A DNA stretch of 64,000 nt from Dehalogenimonas sp. 4OHTPN (GTDB lineage: Bacteria > Chloroflexota > Dehalococcoidia > Dehalococcoidales > Dehalococcoidaceae): contig NZ_CP159307.1 in the NCBI RefSeq assembly GCF_040448695.1, positions 930,001 to 994,000 on the forward strand, written 5' to 3'. Numbering within the stretch: the stretch's first letter is position 1; each line of letters begins with the position of its first letter. Under the pieces are notes generated by a model. The model ran no database searches. It worked only from the letters and a program-made list of their open reading frames with translations, and was not told the DNA's origin. The position numbers and the translations under genes are program-made. Shown here one piece after another: positions 60,479 to 64,000 of the stretch.

Positions 60479-61558
60479 TTGCGGAATATTTGGAAAATCG
60501 GTTTTATTATTGCCTTAATAACCGCGCTGGCTGTCGGCGGCAGCGGATGCACCGGAGGGCAGAGAGCCCTGGGTTGGAGCGGGGTGACTCTAGCCGGCAA
60601 CGAATTATATTGCGGAACCACCGATGGCCGGCTGATCTCGCTCAATTCCAGCACCGGGACGGTTCGCTGGCAGGTGAATCTGGAAAACGCTACCGGTATT
60701 TACGGTTCTCCGCTCGTCGTCGGTGATACCGTTTATGTGACTTCATACGGAGGCAGGGTATTTGCTGTCAACGCCGCCAGCGGAGCTCTCAAATGGTCGT
60801 CGCCGACGCCCGAAGAAGTAAAATTGCCGGACGCGATTATCAGCGGGCTGGCTGAAAGCAACGGGCGTCTTTTCTACGGCAGCACCGAAGGATCGGTATA
60901 TGCCATCAACTCAGCCGACGGCAAGGTTGTCTGGAGTTTCAAAAACGGCGATAAAATTTGGGCGACGCCTCTGGTTCACAAAGGCGTGGTATATATCGGT
61001 TCGTTTGATAAAAAAGTCTACGCCATCTCAGAAACCGACGGGCGGGAGTTATGGGTTTTTGAGGCTGGAGGCGTCTTTACTTCAGCCCCGGTTATTTTTA
61101 ACGATACGCTGATTATCGGCTCACTTGACCGTAATCTCTATTGCTTGGACAGCGCTTCCGGAGCCGAGTTATGGCGCTTCTCCGCCGGCAAGTGGTTCTG
61201 GGGCAGCCCAGCAGTCCTTGGAGGTCAAATTTACGCGCCAAACACCGACGGGAGCGTTTATGTTCTCGGCGGTGGGACGGGTCAGTTGATTCAGGAACAT
61301 GACTTCGGAAGCCCGTTTGCCGCTTCGCCGTCCATTGCGAATGGCCAGTTAGTAGTAGCGGCCGCTGAGGATGGGAAAATCGTTGTTATCGACGATGGTT
61401 CACAGCAGACCCGGGAACTTGCCATACTGGATACTACGATCAGAGCGCCGCTGGCTTCTTCCGGCGAAATCGTCTTTATTCACAGCCAGACCAACGAAAC
61501 AATTTTCGCTGTTAACGCATTGACCGGCGCCCGTGTATGGGAATACCGGGTGTCCTGA
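60479..61558 (+). CDS. PQQ-type beta-propeller lipoprotein, BamB-like
   Basis: Exported lipoprotein of 359 residues. The signal peptide ends in VGGSGC (lipid Cys near residue 24). Seven or eight blades follow, each with the pattern Y-GT-DG-hhhhN-G-hhW (for example YCGTTDGRLISLNSSTGTVRW, VYAINSADGKVVWSF). No PQQ ligands or enzyme site are evident, so the propeller is probably a scaffold. TTG start six bases after AAGGAG. Its place between yidD and yidC hints at a role in membrane protein insertion or quality control, by analogy with BamB. Confidence 0.88.
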   Translation: MRNIWKIGFIIALITALAVGGSGCTGGQRALGWSGVTLAGNELYCGTTDGRLISLNSSTGTVRWQVNLENATGIYGSPLVVGDTVYVTSYGGRVFAVNAASGALKWSSPTPEEVKLPDAIISGLAESNGRLFYGSTEGSVYAINSADGKVVWSFKNGDKIWATPLVHKGVVYIGSFDKKVYAISETDGRELWVFEAGGVFTSAPVIFNDTLIIGSLDRNLYCLDSASGAELWRFSAGKWFWGSPAVLGGQIYAPNTDGSVYVLGGGTGQLIQEHDFGSPFAASPSIANGQLVVAAAEDGKIVVIDDGSQQTRELAILDTTIRAPLASSGEIVFIHSQTNETIFAVNALTGARVWEYRVS

Positions 61559-61570
61559 AGAGGTAATTGA

Positions 61571-62524
61571 GTGAGTATTGGAGATATCTGGGATCTAATA
61601 ATTCTTGACCCGTTGATCAACGGGATGATCTGGCTTTCCAGTATCCTTTTCAACAATTTCGGTTTGACGGTTATCGTCCTGACCGCCGTTATTTTCGCGG
61701 TGATGTATCCCTTGACGATGAAGCAAATGCGCGCGGCCAAGGCGATGCAGGAGTTGCAGCCGAAACTCCAGGCTCTTCAAAAGAAATACGCCAAAGACAG
61801 GCAAAAGCTCGCTCAAGAGCAGATGCAGCTGATGCGGGAGTCTGGCGCCAGCGCCACCGGCTGCCTTGTGCCGATGCTTATACAGATGCCGATCTGGATA
61901 GCTTTGTATCAGGCTATTATCAGGGTGCTAGCGGTAACGCCCGAAGATTTCCTGAGCCTTTCCAGGCATTTATACGACTGGGCTGTGGTCTATGAGACCC
62001 TCCCGCTGAACAGTACCTTTCTTTGGATAGACCTCTCCACCCCGGATTACATTCTGGCGCTTCTCGTGGGCGCGGTGATGCTCTTGCAGCAGAAAATGAC
62101 CACGCCTCAGTCTGCAGATCCAAAGGTTGCGGCGCAGGGCAAAATGATGCTCTTCATGATGCCCGCGATGTTTGTTTTCATTTCGATTACTTTCCCGGCC
62201 GGCCTGGCGCTGTACTGGCTGACATCGAGTATATTGAGGGTTGTGGTCCAGTTCTTCGCCACCGGTCCCGGCGAGCTGAAGCCCTGGTTTCAGGGTTTAA
62301 TGAGCAGGCTGGAGCGGGACCGCGGATACAAAGACCGTGTTTCGAAAAATGAAAAATCACCTGAATCAGCCACGCCAAAAGTGGTGGTTGAGCAGGCTGA
62401 GGAGATTGTGAATGAAGGAAATCGAGGTAAGGGGGCGGACGGTGGAAGAGGCGGTAACCCGCGGCCTGGAACGACTAAAAGTCAGCCGGGAAGAGGTGGA
62501 GATCGACGTCGTAAACGAAGGTAG
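61571..62524 (+). CDS. yidC: Membrane protein insertase YidC
   Basis: Oxa1/YidC insertase (317 residues) of the short type without the large periplasmic domain. About five helices; the hydrophilic groove is set by LTMKQMRAAKAMQELQPKLQ between the first two conserved helices and by GCLVPMLIQMPIWIALYQ and FPAGLALYWLTSS. There is no cysteine lipobox. The C-terminal tail of about 60 residues becomes Gly/Arg-rich (GRGGDRRRKRR) and its last 113 bases overlap the jag gene in another frame. GTG start after GAGG. Confidence 0.95.
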   Translation: MSIGDIWDLIILDPLINGMIWLSSILFNNFGLTVIVLTAVIFAVMYPLTMKQMRAAKAMQELQPKLQALQKKYAKDRQKLAQEQMQLMRESGASATGCLVPMLIQMPIWIALYQAIIRVLAVTPEDFLSLSRHLYDWAVVYETLPLNSTFLWIDLSTPDYILALLVGAVMLLQQKMTTPQSADPKVAAQGKMMLFMMPAMFVFISITFPAGLALYWLTSSILRVVVQFFATGPGELKPWFQGLMSRLERDRGYKDRVSKNEKSPESATPKVVVEQAEEIVNEGNRGKGADGGRGGNPRPGTTKSQPGRGGDRRRKRR

Positions 62525-63101
62525 CCACGGACTTTTCGGTATCCGGACTGAAGAGGCCATTGTGGTGGTAAGGACCAGACAACCCGCGGCACCGGTTTCG
62601 GCCACCCGTGCCGCCGATGCCGTAGCCGTTACCACGCGGATCATTCAAGATCTGATAGACCACATGGATCTCGATGCCGGCGTTGAGTACTTGCCGGATG
62701 CGATGGTCACTGAAGAAACGGGAAATGAATCGGGAATGGTTTTTGATATTCTCGGTGAAGATCTGGGCCTGCTTATAGGCCGCCACGGTCAGACCCTGGC
62801 AAATTTCCAGTATCTGGTCAGAATCCTGGTGGCTCAACGTATTGGAGACTATTTACCGATCGTGGTGGACGTTAACGGCTACCGACAAAGGCGTTTTAAG
62901 TCCCTTGAAGTGTTAGCTCGGCGGACGGCGGAGCAGGTGCGCCAGCGCCGGATGCCGTACTCGCTGGACCCAATGCCGCCTTTTGAGAGGCGCATTATTC
63001 ACATGGTGCTGGCCGGTGATCCCGAAGTGACCACTCAGAGCGTAGGTTTTGGGGAAGAGCGAAAAGTTGTTGTTGTCCCCCGGGAAGAATCTCTAAAATA
63101 G
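62412..63101 (+). CDS. jag: Jag/KhpB RNA-binding protein
   Basis: RNA-binding protein of 229 residues: Jag_N domain (1-50, KEIEVRGRTVEEAVTRGLE and GLFGI), a type II KH domain (about 80-155, with LIGRHGQTLANFQYL) and an R3H domain (about 160-225, PMPPFERRIIHMVL). Partner of KhpA in other bacteria, affecting envelope and division mRNAs. GAGGAG is seven bases before the ATG, inside yidC; the conserved N-terminus confirms this start. Confidence 0.94.
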   Translation: MKEIEVRGRTVEEAVTRGLERLKVSREEVEIDVVNEGSHGLFGIRTEEAIVVVRTRQPAAPVSATRAADAVAVTTRIIQDLIDHMDLDAGVEYLPDAMVTEETGNESGMVFDILGEDLGLLIGRHGQTLANFQYLVRILVAQRIGDYLPIVVDVNGYRQRRFKSLEVLARRTAEQVRQRRMPYSLDPMPPFERRIIHMVLAGDPEVTTQSVGFGEERKVVVVPREESLK

Positions 63102-63127
63102 AAGTTGTTATCCATTTGGCTTGTTTC

Positions 63128-63156
63128 TTGAACGCAGCTTTATCCTGTGATATGCT
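63128..63156 (+). promoter_or_regulatory. ileS promoter
   Basis: TTGAAC, 17-base spacer, TATGCT, placing the RNA start near 63163, just before the T-box leader. Confidence 0.55.
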
Positions 63157-63169
63157 TCCTGTCAACAGC

Positions 63170-63424
63170 GTTGACGGAGAAGAGTAAGCCCGGCGCTTTC
63201 CATCAGCGAGCCTGATACGGTGCGAGCAGGCTGGAAATAGGGCGGAAAATCCCTCCTGAGCTTCCAGGCGAAAGTCCAGGGTGTCTGGGTGATTAGTTTT
63301 GGACGAGTGCCAGCCGTTATCCTGGCAAGGCATGTTTGTGCCAGAAAAGAGCGCCCCGATTCATCGGGGAACAAGGGTGGTACCGCGGTTAATCCCGTCC
63401 CTTATGGGCGGGATTTGGTTTTTA
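63170..63424 (+). promoter_or_regulatory. T-box leader (isoleucine) of ileS
   Basis: The T-box sequence AAGGGTGGTACCGCGG lies at 63373-63388, just before the terminator hairpin ATCCCGTCCC / GGGCGGGAT and its T-rich tail. Upstream are the AGTA element (AGAGTAAGCC near 63182) and stem I elements (AGCGAG, GGTGCGAGC). ATC, an isoleucine codon, at 63249-63251 (GGAAAATCCC) is the likely specifier. Uncharged tRNA-Ile would pair here and at the T-box bulge, favouring antitermination. Confidence 0.93.
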
Positions 63425-63436
63425 TAAGGAGGCGCA

Positions 63437-64000
63437 ATGTTTTTACCAGTAAGCAGCCGGGTTAGCTTTCCAGAAATCGAAGAAAAGATCCTGAAGCTTT
63501 GGACGGCTGGAGATATTTTCAAACGCTCGGTTGAAAGCCGGAACGGGCGGAAACGCTTTACCCTGTACGAAGGACCACCCACGGCTAACGGCAGACCCGG
63601 CATTCATCATGTCCTGTCGCGTGTTTTCAAAGACGTAATGCCGCGCTATAAAACCATGAAAGGGTATTATGCACCCCGCATCGGCGGATGGGATACACAT
63701 GGACTGCCGGTGGAACTCGAGGTTGAGAAAGCTCTCGGTTTCAAGAGTAAGACCGACATTGAGAGTTTCGGCATCGCTGAATTCAACAAGAAGTGCCGGG
63801 AAAGCGTCTTCAAGTATGTCGAAGACTGGAAAGGATTGACCGAGCGCGTCGGCTACTGGGTCGATCTGGAGCATGCCTACATAACCATGAACAATGAGTA
63901 TATCGAAACCGGGTGGTGGGTGGTAAAACAGTTGTGGGATAAGGGACTCGTTTATCAAGGGCATAAAGTTACCCCTCACTGTCCCCGCTGCGGTACATCG
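63437..64000 (+). CDS. ileS: Isoleucyl-tRNA synthetase (5' part, cut by window)
   Basis: Class I synthetase that charges tRNA-Ile. The first 188 residues are visible: [18 protein letters not shown], then [20 protein letters not shown], where GIHH is the HIGH-type signature, and [11 protein letters not shown], all typical of IleRS. The editing domain and KMSKS lie beyond the edge. AAGGAGG lies a few bases before the ATG. The T-box leader with an isoleucine specifier confirms the assignment. Confidence 0.97.
   Translation, partial: MFLPVSSRVSFPEIEEKILKLWTAGDIFKRSVESRNGRKRFTLYEGPPTANGRPGIHHVLSRVFKDVMPRYKTMKGYYAPRIGGWDTHGLPVELEVEKALGFKSKTDIESFGIAEFNKKCRESVFKYVEDWKGLTERVGYWVDLEHAYITMNNEYIETGWWVVKQLWDKGLVYQGHKVTPHCPRCGTS

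Overview
The window looks like a chromosomal segment of a Dehalococcoidia-type Chloroflexota bacterium, most like Dehalogenimonas or Dehalococcoides. This is inferred from gene content, not from a marker search. The clues are a fused mannosyl-3-phosphoglycerate synthase/phosphatase of the type described from Dehalococcoides, paired amtB-glnK units, a split glutamate synthase, PAS-rich histidine kinases and frequent TTG/GTG starts after good Shine-Dalgarno sites. Coding DNA is GC-rich. A short stretch next to tRNA-Asp (about 56.5-58.4 kb) is visibly richer in A+T and carries a transposase. No reductive dehalogenase, rRNA, prophage or CRISPR array was seen.

Layout. 1-9.4 kb: fabF (3' end cut by the window), a small unknown protein, mobB-like, a SurA/PrsA-type foldase, hom-thrC, a flavin-reductase-fold protein, folE, a rhodanese lipoprotein and a nitrilase-family hydrolase. 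9.4-11.3 kb: a soluble PAS histidine kinase with its OmpR-type regulator. 11.4-18.2 kb: leftward genes comprising an ArsB-type permease and an MFS transporter, then a separately promoted operon of a lysine 2,3-aminomutase-type radical SAM enzyme, two D-Ala-D-Ala-ligase-fold ATP-grasp enzymes and a GNAT acetyltransferase. 18.5-19.1 kb: mntP.

19.3-36.5 kb is a nitrogen-assimilation block: a seven-gene operon interleaving a three-piece glutamate synthase, an Fe-S protein and a flavoprotein with hisH and hisF; an OmpR-family regulator with an atypical receiver; two amtB-glnK pairs; and two glutamine synthetases. Direct repeats of a GWAAY half-site with exact 11-bp spacing lie upstream of the glutamate synthase operon, both amtB genes and the first glnA. 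This resembles the GlnR box of Actinobacteria and suggests that the neighbouring regulator runs a local nitrogen regulon. Mannosylglycerate synthesis lies inside the block.

36.6-56 kb: a Hint-domain lipoprotein, nadE, a cluster of tiny proteins, an alpha/alpha-toroid protein, a fusion of a TrmA-type RNA methyltransferase with Maf, typA, a DrrAB-type ABC exporter, a large membrane histidine kinase with its regulator, mutS2, a subtilisin-type protease and a secreted protein with a GFWKTH motif. 56.4-64 kb: tRNA-Asp, the A+T-rich insert, rpsF-ssb-rpsR, rpmH-rnpA-yidD-(beta-propeller lipoprotein)-yidC-jag, and a T-box leader driving ileS (5' part only).

The best leads are the GlnR-like regulon, the aminomutase/ATP-grasp/GNAT cluster, the His genes inside the glutamate synthase operon, the apparent AUC start of rpsF, and several promoters placed so close to start codons that leaderless mRNAs are likely.
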